The translations under genes and the position numbers were made by a program. The notes under the pieces were generated by a model. That model was not told where the DNA came from. It searched no databases and worked only from the letters and a program-made list of their open reading frames with translations. Of a stretch of DNA of 64,000 nt, positions 22,842 to 35,465 are shown piece by piece (the stretch's first letter is position 1; each line of letters begins with the position of its first letter). The stretch is from positions 10,106,001 through 10,170,000 of the forward strand of contig NC_039491.1 in assembly GCF_003590095.1 (NCBI RefSeq), read 5' to 3'. Origin of the DNA: Trichoplusia ni (taxonomy: Eukaryota; Arthropoda; Insecta; Lepidoptera; Noctuidae).

Positions 22842-24769
22842 TTCAGAAGGAGGAACGTATTAAAACTAATGACGGCATTTTCGTATGTTTTCTAATTCAC
22901 ACCCATACAACACAGAATTTAGTGCTTTTCCAGAATCATATGCCCATGAAGTTTATTCACGTCCATCCTGGGTTCATATTAGCATCGAAATTTTTGAACA
23001 AACCAATTTCATTTGCCAGATTTCTCTGAAACCCAAAGAGAAAGCCACTACTAAAATTTAAAACGAATTTGTTGTTTACGTTCTCGGTACAAATTCTCCA
23101 CAGGTTGATCTATTGTTGATTGCAAACCACAGCTGTCTTATCTCCATGAATTACACATAGCAGTCTGAAAAGGTCAGAGCAGGCACGGTAGCAGGAGCTT
23201 GACACGAGCGATACAATTTACAATGATAATACAATATGATACAATGATTTACATTAAACATGATTTCAACCTTACGTGCAGCATTGTAAGACGCAAATTA
23301 GAGAATGTAAATTTCTTTACACATTTCAAAGAAACCGTATAAATGATAGACACCAAAGCAAAACTTGTTTAGTAATGAAACGTAAAACTAAGTATTGATA
23401 CACAACTAATGGTTCTAAATGATTTTTCCTTTCAAAGATCTGCTGGAAGAGATTACGTAAAGAAATAATCAGTAACTTTGTACACCTCGTCTCTTCTAAT
23501 GCCTGTATTACATTACATAGCTTTTGTTACATAAATAAATAAATGTTTCAATTCCATCTACAGGTAAATTTCAACATAAAAACACAGTCACAAACAAAGT
23601 TTCAGCGTCAAAGGTAGTCGATGCAAATAGAACTCTTATTTAACTTAAATTTATAGGAGTTGCAAAGTAAGACTTCAAGTTTCAGTTACTTACATTAAAT
23701 TGAATATAGTTTGTTGCTTTGATAGTATGAAGTGAAGCGCTGCTTATAAATCTTGTAAATTTACTATTAAAAACTTTTGTTAATAATGGTTTACATTGTT
23801 TTTGAGAAAAAAATACACAACCTAGACAACATTTATTTTGGGATATTGGATCGATATTTTTTTTAATATTTTACATTAAAAGATAATATAATTTCTATTT
23901 CATTAAAAAACAATATCCATGTTACATCTTGGTCCTACTATAGTACCTTGGAGTAACCCTTCAGGGATCACCGGTTCACAGTCCTGAACTTTATTTTCGT
24001 GTCTCAGTGTTCATGACCTTTATAAAGGTGTTACAACAAAGGGTGTATTGTGTACCGTTCACACAACAGTGCACATTCTCACCGTCGTATACTATCAGCT
24101 CGTAACAATCGAAAGCCTTACTCAGGTCTTTAATAAATGTTCTTAATGGTATGTTATTAAAGTTGGCCTTGAACTAAAGTCAAATGAAATCTTTTATTTT
24201 TTACTTGGCCTCCTTGACCTTGTTTGTTTTGCTGACCCATCAAATACAAAGCTAAATAAAGCACTGAAAAAAGCCACCAAATCAAAAATTTTGCACGCGT
24301 TTCAAATATTTTTATCGATATTTTTTTCATAACAACACAAATGCTCATGTTAAATGAAACGTAAACTTTTTCTATTAATACGAAATGTTTGCGTAGGGAA
24401 ATAGGTACCGTATCAACAAATTGTTCGGCCGACCCGCGATGGACGAAATCAGTCCGCTAGCAAATATCAATAGTGACTACGTTACGTTTGAATGGAAAAA
24501 CAAATTTAGTTTTTGATGATACCTTTGAATTTGTGATCAAATTTGGCGAGTAAAACCAAATTATTAAACTGGAAAATAATTTCAACAGCGCCGGATGACA
24601 AACAAATAGGCTTTAGTATGGATTTATATTTTTTCATCAATTACGAACTACACAATATCTTTTAAAACATGAGAATAGTTTTTATTTCATTATAACAAAT
24701 TATCGAACCACATTTTAAGTCTACATAGAGTACAATCTCTAGTAGAAAAATACTGCGAATGATGCAAAT
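22842..24769. other. Intergenic block
   Basis: No supported gene. The 22772-23029 plus-strand frame starts inside the right arm and is unrecognised. The stretch 23930-24130 is less AT-rich but carries no signature I know. Confidence 0.4.
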
Positions 24770-25115
24770 ATCAAGTATTGTTTAACGTAATCCAAGAACC
24801 ACATAAATCATTTAAAAAAACAGTCGTCAGCTAACCCAAACAAACACAAAAACACCTACAAAACTAGCACAAAAGACAAAAGCAAAACCACCAAGCAACT
24901 AGAACAATCAATGCCCTTGCACCATTACCCTTTCCGTATCTTTAATCTCCTCATGCCTCGAACCACAAGCCACCGTTCAATCAAAACTAATCCCGCCACG
25001 CAACCACACGTACCAAGTTTACCGCGTTTAAACCCAACTTTGAACCTAATTGCTCCGCGCACTCGATTAACCCCAGCACCAGTAAAACTACGCAGTTTAT
25101 GTTTATTCTTAGAAA
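24770..25115. other. Strand-asymmetric C/A-rich block
   Basis: The plus strand is rich in A and C and conspicuously poor in G from about 24825 to 25100; the flanks show no such bias. Both strands are open for part of it (plus 24911-25213, minus 24925-25119), and the minus frame gives a basic arginine/lysine-rich peptide purely because the strand is G-rich. I see no tandem unit. Such skew can mark transcription, replication or a decayed low-complexity element. Confidence 0.6.
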
Positions 25116-25128
25116 CCACTGAACCGAT

Positions 25129-25154
25129 AGCGATCGAACCGAGTTTCGATCGCT
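25129..25154. repeat. Perfect 10-bp hairpin AGCGATCGAA
   Basis: AGCGATCGAA and TTCGATCGCT flank the 6-nt loop CCGAGT at the edge of the skewed block. Each stem also contains the self-complementary CGATCG. A short structured or protein-binding site is possible; no function is assigned. Confidence 0.5.
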
Positions 25155-28100
25155 TGCTATATTTGCGAATGGGGATATTGGTTACGAAAATTAAATTTAG
25201 GAATATTATGTAACTCTGGGTTCACAAGTTAGTATAACTTTAGTGTCTTTGGAAATTTTAGTAAGTTCCAAGTTTTATAAATAGTTTTATTACAATTAAA
25301 TAATTGTGCTCTTTTAGCTGGTCATTGCAAAGGAGTATTTCTAGCTAGATTAGAATCAAACCTACGTCCTCAAAAATTTCTAAATTGGATGGTTTAAAGC
25401 TTAAACCAAAAAATCGACCATTCTGTTTTTGTACAAATGCAGGATGCAATTGTTTTAAGGCGTTTTAATAAAGTATTTCTTGTATTCATAATTTTACTTA
25501 CCAATGTCAATACAAACACTCCAGTTTCATAAAATCGAATATCAAAATCTAAATCGGTACTCAATTAAAACCCCGATACCCATCGAATCGTCCCACAATA
25601 TTTATAGTAGGTACATCGGATAATAAAATTACGTTTGCCGAAAATGAACTGCGCGACCCAATCTCTGTGTTTGCTGGTGTTAGGCGATGCCTATAAAAGT
25701 TCTCCACTTTACGACTCGCTCAATAAGACGGTGTCAACACATCTTATTTGTTTAGGAAGCCAATAAGTCTCGGTAATTTTATTAGCGCGTATATCCTTTC
25801 TGACATTTCGTTTGATGTCCTATTGTTGATTCCGATTTAATAGAAAATGAGGCTGAGATTTGCCATCTACTGTTGTGTGTCGGGAAAGGTACTTGAAAAC
25901 AGTCAATATTGTAAGAGTCCAAGGACGTCTGGATATAACGTTAGCGTAGGTAACCCTAAAATTGTCGTGCCTGTCTAGTTTTCTTCAAGTTACAGGTACC
26001 CTATTAAGCAACCTCAACAGCACCTTTTGCTGTTTCTAAGACAAAATATCAGCTAAATTAGTGGTGTCTTACAAAAGTTTTGAAAGTACAAACTAATTAC
26101 TAAAGTTTAACTTTAACCTTGCGGAGATAAATCACTTGACTACTAATTAAGTTTAACGAACTAGGGCTAGTAAAATCTTCTATAAGCAGAAAAACAAGCG
26201 AGTTAAAACACAGAACTACTAGATTTGTGAAGGTATTGTCTCTGAAAGCACAACCCTAGCTTTTTTGAATAAGTCATCAAAGATAATAATATTTCAGGTA
26301 ACTAAAAATTCGCATTTAGTCACCTTTTTATCCATTAGAACGATAATGTATCTAAAGACAATCTCTGGCATCGGTTGCCAAGCAAGACCTAAGTTTTCAA
26401 CAACCCATGATGTAACATTAACACGGGCTCGTTCCATAAACGTCAGACGCTCACACGTAGAGCTTATCTACCCCTCAAGTCATAAAATCAACTGAGGAAC
26501 ACCTCGACGAAGTACTGATATCATGACACCAAGTAATGCTTGGGATAAAGTGATTTTAAGTGACGTCAACGGTCGTGATACTTGTAAACTTTTGATACTT
26601 TCCCAATTCGTAATATGTAGTGAGAAAATTGAGCGAATCGAAGCGTGTTATTTTTTATTTTTTGCAGTCGTCTAGTATTCGTCTAGTAAAGAAGGTTTTG
26701 TGGTTATACATGACGTATGTTAGTCTTTTTGGGAATTTGTTATATTTTTTTTAAAATTTTGGTCACTGCTCACATACATGAAGAAAAATGGTACGCAAAA
26801 ACGGGCAATGGATTATGATTTTTTCTATAACACCGGTCCTATAATTCCTCATTATGCGAAAGAAGAAGAATAGAAAATCATTTATGGATCACTTGTGAAA
26901 CAAATTCGAAATACATTTTTTTCCCGATTTAAGCACGACTTTTATTCTTTACATGGCAAAGGTCGGGAAAGTTTCATCCAAACCAGACATTGTTTCCAGC
27001 TCGTCACATTAGTGAAGACGGCTAACGAGATTAATTTCCCGACTTCGGCCTACCGCATCGTACAATGAACCACACATTAATGTAGACTCTTTGACACAAT
27101 ATTGCCTTTATTACAAACCGATAAGGTTGACTTTCGCAGTCCCTGCGTAACAATGACGTATGAATCCAAAATGGAGACTTGACCTCCATTTCCGAATTCG
27201 ATTTGCTTTAATAAATTACTAAAAGTTGGAGCATTGAATTCTTTTTTTACTTTTCAGATTCCAGGGAGATGGAATTTCGTACTTAATTTGTGTAATAACG
27301 GGGCAAAAAAATGTATCGTACATTTTACTCGGGCGCAAATTACAGAATACTTTTTTGTGAAAGAACCGTGTCATACAAAATTGTTATAGATAAGGTTGAT
27401 TGAAGTAAAACGCAGAGAGCGATTTCTTACATTACACCAACAGAAAAAGACAGTAAAAATGAATAAAACCAAAGCAATAATATGTATGTCAATATTCTCT
27501 ACTACATAGCACTCGGAATCAATGAACATTATTTTTTAACAATTTGTTCCCGTAGATTTAAAAAAAAACAATTCGTTCATTCCATTTGACATAAAACCTT
27601 TTTGGTTCTTCTTCTAACTAGTCTATGTTGATATACTGCCTCTATTCATTTGTTTTAGCATGTCGCGGTCGGTGACAATGTCGGTCTTGTTACAACCAAG
27701 TAACCGGTTTTAACTTGTTGCAACCAGTCCGTCGCAGATATTCCGTGAAAATGTGTTCCCTCCTTAAGTAAAACTTGGTGGCACGAGTCTGGCTAAGTAC
27801 AGTCGGGAGCCGTAAAGACATGAAGAAATATTTTTGAATCAATAATTTTCAAATGTTTTAGTTATTTGTTTATTTCCATTGGAATCGTTACTGGCCTGGC
27901 ATTTCTCCTTTCGTTTATGGTTAAAAGAGGCCAGTTTCTCGAAACAGTCAACGCCCGCAATTCCCTAGTTATAGCCAACACAATAATATAAATTGTTGAA
28001 ATAATAAATAGAGTCAAGCTATATTCGTATTCGAGTTACTTAAAATCTACAATTTACTAATGTATTTCAGTCCAGGATTTTACTGGGATTTATTAATATT

Positions 28101-28447
28101 GAGTGGGCCATTTTTTTTTCAATAAAGTACATGCGTGACTTACACTCAGCTCAGTTCAAAAATTTCAGTTTAACGTAATCTATCGTTCAAAAATTTTGAT
28201 TTCAAATCTGTAACTAATATTTTGGGAGTTTATTAATTATTTACTACTAAATAAGGGTGCTGACTGTACATGACGTAACTATGTAATAACTAGCTTAACG
28301 AAGTTGTTAGTCAGTGAGTGCACTGTCGCTCGTCACCTACGTTACACATGATCACGTAACTTCCTGATACGCTATAGTTTGCATACACCTTTAACTTGGT
28401 TTACGGCTGGTTCAATATTTTCAGCTGTTTAATGATATATATAAATA
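25155..28447. other. Intergenic block
   Basis: No gene supported. The part at 26930-27200 is less AT-rich and holds an AAATGGAG...CTCCATTT 8-bp stem. A plus-strand frame at 26265-26495 lacks any family signature. Confidence 0.4.
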
Positions 28448-28735
28448 CTAGCTGACCCAGCAAACGTTGTTTTGTCTAATAAATTATTTCTAGTTGTATT
28501 ATATTTTTAGTGCCACATTATAAAAAAAATATAAGCTAAAAAATTCGTTAAAAATTAAAGAAAAAAAATTAAGGGTGAACAACCCTTATCACTTACGGTT
28601 ACGAAGAATAGATAGTAGCCGATTCTCAGACCTACTGAATACGCATATAAAATTTTGTCAAATCGGTAAAGCCGTTTCGGAGGAGTACGGTAACTAACAT
28701 CGTACCAAGCATATTTTATACATTAGAGATACTTA
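28448..28735 (+). repeat. ACTAGCTGACCCAGCAAACG dispersed repeat
   Basis: It starts with ACTAGCTGACCCAGCAAACGTTGTTTTGTC, has a decayed A-rich middle, then AACAACCCTTATCACTTA, GATAGTAGCCGATTCTCAG, CCTACTGAATACGCAT and GCCGTTTCGGAGGAGTACGG. Both ends are those of a very common arthropod dispersed repeat. Near full length but with internal A-rich loss; no open frame. Confidence 0.85.
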
Positions 28736-30592
28736 TTCAAAGATCTTTTCTGCAATACTGTATTTATGATATAAAAATGTACGATAAAATAATCTATTCA
28801 GTACGTTTTAATTAAAAGATAAATAAACTAACAATGATTCAGAAGTCTAGACATAATGAAATCTTATATTAAACATTGATAGCGTTTTGTCTTTCACAAT
28901 ACAATAGCTTCAAATTACCTCGCAATTTATCGTTTCGCAGAAGCACCAATGTCATTGATAGCATTCTTAGGAATCACTCCAGTTTCTAGAATTAGACAGT
29001 TTTAAGGGAATTTTATACTCTTACACTGAAATCATTACCATATTATTATTAATTCTGTATATTTATCGGCATATTTATTATGTAGATATTACCTTTAAAT
29101 AATATACTTGTATACATGGGTAAATGTTTTTTCTCATAAGTGAGGAATCACGTTTCTTTTCTACGTGCCACGTGACTTAGTCTTGTCACTTCCATGGGCA
29201 ATTAAATCAGGGTCTCTAGTCACGAGTATTGGAGATCCAAAACATCATCTCTCTAGCTTTTTCCCAACTGTATTGGAATCTGCTTCCAGTATTTTACAAG
29301 GAGCAATCTTACCTCCGCTGCGTACTAACCTGAGCAAAACCATTTAATCCTCGTATAAAAAACGGAAAAAAATGTTTCATATCCATTTTACTCGAAGTAC
29401 CTCTTCCTTGTTTACCATACTGAACATCAGGCAACAAGCTGAAGCTAAAACGTTACCCTTTGAGGCGTCAGCAGGACATATTTGTGTAGCCATCACAGCT
29501 TCAATTGATCACACGTCCGTGTGGCGTCAAATGCAATCTTGTGTTATGTGTCAATTTTCCATGGTTTTGCTGTTTGGACGGTTGATATGTTAGCAATGAG
29601 AGCGATGTTAAATAGGAGAACATTAAAAGAATGTATTATTAAAAAATGCCCTTAATGGAAGTGTGTGCACTTAATTTCTGCTTACTATAACTTTGGTTTG
29701 CCTTAAAATGACAAATATTTGATACCACTAGGATTCTTCTTCTTTTCGTAATGTTGGTATACAATCTGGTATCAGAGTTTTTCTAACACCCGCATCTCCT
29801 CTTATTTGACTTATTACAGCCTTACAAAATACATACTTAAAGACATAAAAAAATACAAAATAAAATATATAAAAAAATAATATCGTGTCCATTAATCCAT
29901 TAAATCTCAAAAAGCACACAACCTAAACGATGTTAAAAAAACAAAACGAAAACAAAATTAAACATTAAAGTAAAAAACTGCCCCAGCAAATACAGGTGCG
30001 ATTTTAAACAGTACCACGTTTAAAATCCGATGCATCCAACACTTTATTCGAGTACAACTTTATCTTCCATGCACAGTTTTCTGGCCGAATATAATACGTA
30101 CACGTTCATTCAGTGACGTGCGGAAATTACAGCGAGGTGTAACCATGGTACCAGCACATTTTAACGTAAGACCATTTCAGCTGAAGAAGCGAGACGGCAC
30201 TACGCGACAGCTAGTGATATCTCGCTCACACAACAACATCAGTTTTGCTTTAGGGTCGCTTAGTAGACCCCCCAGAGCGTAAAGCGTAGTGTTTTGTTCA
30301 GCTCCCAGTGACGTTTGAATGCTGATAACAGTCTCGAACTGTCCTGTGTTTACTTGTTACTTAGGCTACAGTGCTCTTATTAAGCGCTTCTGAGGCAAGA
30401 TTTATGCGTGCAAGAGAAACGGAACTATGTGCGGTACAGTGCGCTGTCTTACTTCAACGAAAGTTAATGTTCTGTTTTAAAAGTTTGTGGTACGGGTAAT
30501 GAGGTACTCATCTGCGTTATTTGAAGAAATGTTGCTTGAGTAGCTTTCTTGATTCAATTGTTTTAATCGTTGGTTTTAAGGTACTAGATAGG
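28736..30592. other. Intergenic block
   Basis: No gene supported. Contains the short GCGAGA-type repeat at 30186-30228 within a less AT-rich patch (30110-30310). Confidence 0.4.
30186..30228 (+). repeat. Short GCGAGACGGCACTACG...TCTCGCT repeat
   Basis: AAGCGAGACGGCACTACGCG followed by GTGATATCTCGCTCACAC. Same layout as 18460-18508 and 36794-36845. Confidence 0.4.
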
Positions 30593-30668
30593 AACTCCAT
30601 TACTGTGGTTTGTCTGTCACCAGGCACCATGTTATGAACCGTAATAGTTCGCCAATTCAATTTTTTGT
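30593..30668 (-). repeat. GGTTCCGT-family fragment
   Basis: GTTTGTCTGTCACCAGGCACC, ATGTTATGAACCGTAATAG and a CAATTCAATTTTTTGTAC stretch are the reverse complement of the family's CATGAGATACAGCCTGGTGACAGAC region. Decayed fragment. Confidence 0.6.
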
Positions 30669-31866
30669 ACGTCGCTAGTACGACTTCCAATTAACCTAAG
30701 CTCTCTTCAGTGTGCCATTTTAGTTTTTTTTTTTAGTTCGAAGCTGAGTTCAATGGGTCAACCACCAATTTTTCAAATCAGGTTGTAGAAATTACAAAAG
30801 AGACATGTCACATCACACGGCGTGGTGACTCTCTCTAGTGGTGACTCTTATACTAGTGAAGGTTATCATCAGCAGTTGTAATCCCCCTTATCAGTTGCTA
30901 AGCGAACAATTCTTCAAGCTAATGTTCCTTATCCAAGACTTCTCCAACTGTTTTTAATTAGTGATGGCTCTACAACAAACCATGCAATTTACGATCCAAA
31001 ACCGTGTCCCGTGAGCTGAGCGACATCGTGGAATCGTTTCGTGTATACTCGTTAACTGATAATCGATAGTATCGGGCAAACTTGAATATCGCATGACGAG
31101 AACAAGGTCGAAGGGTTTAAAGGTTACTAGTACAATGCATTGTCTACGAATTTTGTTCTAGGTTGATATTATGATGATAAGATCGTTGTTACAGTTGTCT
31201 TTCCATTAAGAAGAATTTTGCTTTCATATTACCAATTTAATATCCTGAATGGGCCACTAAGATTCGAGCTGATTATATTTTCTGACTATTTTCCAGCTGT
31301 TGATTTGCCAAACATTATTTGTACTGTGTGACATTTTTAACTATTTATATTTATGGATTTCAAAGACCGTCAAATGTGACGTTTTAAGCAAATATGTATA
31401 TTTCGGTTTACTTGAAAAAATACAGTTTCGTTAAAGTTGTTTTTTTAGATAGAAAATATCACTTCAATCAACACATGATATTTAACTACTCATAAAAAAA
31501 ATCGTCAAATGTCAGTTTATTTTGGTACGCTAGTTAGCAAACAAGCTACATTTAGAACACTATTCTCTGAGCAAGCCTCAATTCCTACGTGTTTGGTTAG
31601 AGCGCTGTGATAGTGAACAAGTAGATACGTTGGCTAGATAGCTCTTAATTTATCGTCGTATTTCTTGTGACTAAAACTTCTTGCAACGCAAGCTGAAGTC
31701 GAAGAAGATGTTCCACTCCATGTTGGGTACTAACTTGTCCTATTATTATATAGTGACCATTCAATTCGTTTGTGTATTGTGCTCAAACGATTATAAAATG
31801 TTAGAGGCACGTTGTTTGTGAGTAGGATTCATAATTATCAATTCAATAACGGTTTACTATAAAGTA
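30669..31866. other. Intergenic, no gene seen
   Basis: Includes a 16-bp tandem step around 30816-30850 (repeated GTGGTGACTCT). Otherwise no signal. Confidence 0.4.
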
Positions 31867-31979
31867 TTTATTACGATCGCCCGACTAGTTTTGGGTCAGA
31901 TCGACTCGTAATCCCCCCGCCGCGTCAGCTCATGAAAGACTCTGATTTTGTCGAAAACTAGTCGCGCGATCATGATAAA
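31867..31979. mobile_element. 113-bp element with 26-bp terminal inverted repeats
   Basis: TTTATTACGATCGCCCGACT plus AGTTTT (31867-31892) is matched by the complement of 31954-31979 at 23 of 26 positions, with 61 bp between containing CTCGTAATCCCCCCGCCGCG. The GC-rich, near-symmetric layout suggests a miniature inverted-repeat element or the core of a larger one. I see no certain target-site duplication and no second copy in the window. I have an indistinct memory of similar strings in Lepidoptera. Confidence 0.65.
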
Positions 31980-33474
31980 GTCCACGTAAGAAAACCTTTA
32001 TTTAATTAATAAATACACCTAACAATAAAAATCACGATGACCAACAAATAAAGTTATCAACTATATAATCTGACGGTTAAAACGAATTAAAAAAGAATAA
32101 TTAAAACACGTCATCAATCTTGTAAAATTATGTTTTTAATTATTTGTGTCCAAATAAAGGTCTTAATTACCAGTCTTTACACGTAAATAATTACTACAAA
32201 GCTTTGTAAAAAATGTTTTAATACCCTAGCATTTGTACTGAAGTATTAACATAAACTCCTAAATAAGGCTTAAAAAACATTAAGCTATTATTAAAGTGGC
32301 GTTAGCAAATTGAATAAATGTTGCTAGAATTTACATTCAATTATTTTCATATTAGGTACTATACAATAAAATTGTTGCTTAAGTGAGAAATAATACAAAG
32401 AGTATGTATTCATTTAAAAGGTGGTTTAAAAAAGGTAATTGGTAGGTTCGATCCCTAAAAATAATAAACGCTTAAAGCTATTCAATAAAATACAACTAAG
32501 AGTTTTTTTAATCTGTCTTGTGGACAAATCATTCTTAAAAAAATTATAAATATAATCTAAAGTATTTTAGCCAAACCTTAGATTGTACTCTCCAAGAAGG
32601 AACAAAACAGCCTAGTAACCATTTATTTAAAATTGAAGACTAATTACATTTCCAAACAGGCAAAACAAATGAAAAGCAATTTTTAACTCAAAATTGTAAC
32701 ATTTACTTCTAAGGAAGTCATTTGTTACACCGACTACTTGCAGAAGTCTATTAAAACTAAATAAATGGAAATATCGTATCCTATGTAATATATGAGAATG
32801 TAAAGTTTTTTTTTATTGTACCATCCTGACCAGACCTGAAAAAAACGTATTCATTTCGGTTAAATTTATTCGACATGTGGCTTGAAGAGACCTTTCCTGC
32901 CTTGAAAAGACATGGTACTTCTTGCATCGATATCCGATCAGAATGTATCAAGTAAACTGGTTCGTATGTAAGTACTCAGATAATTTACCAACTCACAAAC
33001 ATACGCGTTCATTAGAAGCGATATGCCGAAAAAATCTATTCGACGATAAACAACAATCATTTTATTTAAATTAAAACAAGTGAATACCGTCGAATCAACA
33101 GCCTCATTCAGAATACAAATCTGTACAGAAAACACAACAAGTATTGCTATAACAGTAACTTTATGTTGAATGCTAAGACAGACCCGCTAAGGCTGTGTGC
33201 ATAGCGGCAGCGGGTAGCGATGATGATAAAAACAAAACTCAAATAAACTATCGTCGTTGAAAAAAAAAGAAGGCATATCAAATATAATATAAACTTCTTT
33301 ATTCAAGCAATACTCCATGTTTTTAATACTCTTTCTTAGTCTTCCAAACCTCTTTAAGTTCACTATTGTACAATCAGATGAATAGTCAGATGTTTGAAAT
33401 ATTCACCAACAATATAAAAAAGAAACATACAATTGTTCGAATAAAAGGTCGTGTGAAAAAATTGACGATTTTTT
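31980..33474. other. AT-rich intergenic DNA
   Basis: Very AT-rich; no gene, repeat or fold that I can support. Confidence 0.4.
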
Positions 33475-33555
33475 ATGGGACATAATGACAGCTATTTTAC
33501 ATTACTTGAACAGACGAATTAAAAACGTCCACCTTTTGAAGTCGGTTCAAAAAAG
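33475..33555 (+). repeat. AATGACAGCTATT / AAGTCGGTT repeat, internally deleted
   Basis: ATGGGACATAATGACAGCTATTTT is followed closely by GACGAATTAAAAACGTCC and CTTTTGAAGTCGGTTC. Compared with 48748-48893, the CAGTC...TTCTGAGGTAAC middle is missing. The end motif is intact. Confidence 0.7.
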
Positions 33556-33663
33556 TATATACCTGCCACCATTTCATTCTTTCTATACCATAAAACTGGA
33601 CATCTCCAGACAACCTACGGGGACACTATTCACATGAAGGCTGATGCCTGGAGGCTCCCCCTC

Positions 33664-33763
33664 GCCCCGCCCCGCTGCCCGCTCACAATGGCGCCCGCTC
33701 AAACTTCCCCAAGAACAAAGCAGGCGATATAAATGAGTGAGTGAGTTTCCAGACGCCATTCAT
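33664..33763 (+). promoter_or_regulatory. Candidate core promoter: GC boxes, TATA-like box, CCATTCAT
   Basis: A GC-rich run containing GCCCCGCCCC (33664-33673) is followed by GGCGATATAAA (33723-33733), and 34 bp after the start of that module by CCATTCAT (33756-33763). GC boxes upstream of a TATA-like box in otherwise AT-rich DNA suggest a promoter. No recognisable coding exon lies downstream; the 33737-33952 frame has no family match. Motif-level inference only. Confidence 0.25.
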
Positions 33764-34027
33764 CTCGCACCTTATCTTTTAAAGCATAGTTTTATGTTTG
33801 AAAGAGATTCTTCACGTTTTATTAGTTTTGTGAGGTGTTTTAAGTATTTTGTAGAGGTAGCGTTGATGAGATTGTTACGTGTTATGTTCTTTTGTTGTTA
33901 TATGAATAAGATGTCAAATAAATTAATGTGCGTATACAAAAACAATTGCTAAAAATGGTAAAGGCAGAGTTTGACAGGAAACCAGCACAAAGACGAATTT
34001 TCCATGGGTGTATTCAAACTACGCCAA
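33764..34027. other. DNA between the two TATA modules
   Basis: AT-rich with a short open frame (to 33952) that I do not recognise. Confidence 0.3.
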
Positions 34028-34062
34028 AGGCGATATAAAAACTCAGACTTACTACCATTCAT
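34028..34062 (+). promoter_or_regulatory. Second GGCGATATAAA...CCATTCAT module
   Basis: AGGCGATATAAA (34028-34039) and CCATTCAT (34055-34062) repeat the order seen at 33722-33763, and both are preceded by TCAAACT. Either this is an old ~300-bp tandem duplication or two related start sites. The GC boxes are not duplicated. Confidence 0.25.
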
Positions 34063-35134
34063 TTTTCTCAGATATGTCCAGTGACTGCTAAATCAAATAG
34101 CTCAGAACACTTACCTAAACATTGGGAACTGAAACAATACCAAGGTCATTAAAACTGTCAAGTTTATAATCAGCTTTACTATCTTCCTAAATGTCAATTA
34201 AATAATGTTATATAGAATCACAGGTTATCAATCTATTTTACGTTCTATCGCTAAACTACATACCATTTACAAAACAAGTTACACTCATCAAGGACATCAA
34301 TACCGCCCTTTATCCCAACATCAAACGTTACATAAAACAGTAATACATTCGATCAATCTGTTTCAGTTTTTGTATCGTTCAATGGAAAAAGATTGGCGGA
34401 AGTTTGCCGACGTGTGGGACAAAAACTTGGACGTCGGATTTCCAAACTGTGTTTTTCGGACGGACGTTAGTGTGACTTTAACATTTTATTTTTGGAATAG
34501 CGGAGATTTCGAGCGGTTTTATAGCTACAGTTTTAAAAGAATATATTGTTTTTTATCGATTTGTGTAAAATATTGGCATTTCTGCTATTTATTTAGTACT
34601 CACACTACTCACTGACTTTTACATCGAAATATAAAAACTTAATTAAAAATGACTTGTGATATGGACATAGTAGCTTTACGAAGACATAGTGTAATGAGAT
34701 ACCGATTTAAGACTAATTGCTTTCTTCCTTTTGAAGCGGTGTCGTGATATTGTGGAAAAGAGACGCGCATTAGAAGTGAGATAGAAAGAGGTGTTCTGAA
34801 ACCGTATTCTTTAATTAACTTTAGAGGATAAGCAAGAAATACTACTCAAACCATTATAATTTTTCACAAACAATGGTTTTTTTTACTGTTTCGACCAATC
34901 ATTCGTCCTCTAATCGGTCACAAAAATGTCATTTCAGAGAGCAAAGTTTACTTCGTCCCTTCGCCTTCAAACCTAGTTTATTGGACAAAAACTTTTACAA
35001 AAGATACTTGAATACTACAAATTGAATAGAACGTCAAAAGTTCGGCAAAGTTGATTTTATGAACAGCTGACACGGTTTCGATGATTTGTAGATTACACTA
35101 TTGTGTAAAGTAGATGCAATAATATAACATACTC
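34063..35134. other. Intergenic block with an unrecognised 136-codon frame
   Basis: The plus-strand frame 34205-34615 starts at a true ATG. Its second half (from MEKDWRKFADVW) is less AT-rich and aromatic-rich, but I recognise no family and see no convincing splice context. It is more likely chance, with a small possibility of an unknown short gene or exon. Confidence 0.3.
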
Positions 35135-35312
35135 AACGCCATCTAGTATCAAACAAAGCAAAACTTGTATTATGAGTACTAGACAACTGATAAACATACT
35201 TATAATATTTGTAAATACATACATAGCATAGACAAATCATGCATCACACAAACATTTATCCTGCGCGGGGTTTGAACTCACGGTAACAGTCATTGCCACT
35301 AATCACAGGCTA
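35135..35312 (-). mobile_element. tRNA-derived SINE, minus orientation
   Basis: On the complement, GATTAGTGGCAATGAC (A-box region) is followed by GAGTTCAAACC (B box, 35269-35279), the GTTTGTGTGATGCATGAT body and the 3' module CTAGTACTCATAATACAAG...ACTAGATGGCGTTGAG. The same body and 3' module occur at 62972-63190 on the other strand, and the 3' module alone at 46643-46740. The tRNA-like part is retained but mutated. Confidence 0.85.
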
Positions 35313-35339
35313 TCGAGGAAGACAAACCCCATGCTACTT

Positions 35340-35452
35340 CAAATCCTTCCAGAGTCCAGGAATATGTGTACAAAGTTTCATGATAATCCATTAAGTATTT
35401 TTGGCGTGAAAGATAATAAACAAACTTACATTCACATTTATAATGTTAGTAG
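35340..35452 (+). repeat. Repeat fragment with TGTACAAAGTTTCATGATAATCC
   Basis: TCCAGGAATATGTGTACAAAGTTTCATGATAATCC, TTTTTGGCGTGAAAGA and AACAAACTTACATTCACATTTATAATGTTAGTAGGTAT follow a familiar arthropod repeat 3' end. It lies between two minus-strand insertions. Confidence 0.7.
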
Positions 35453-35465
35453 GTATCTTTATAAA

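Noticed and set aside
24925..25119. Basic, ribosomal-protein-like peptide on the minus strand
   Set aside because: The arginine/lysine/glycine richness is forced by the G-rich strand; no ribosomal protein motif is present.
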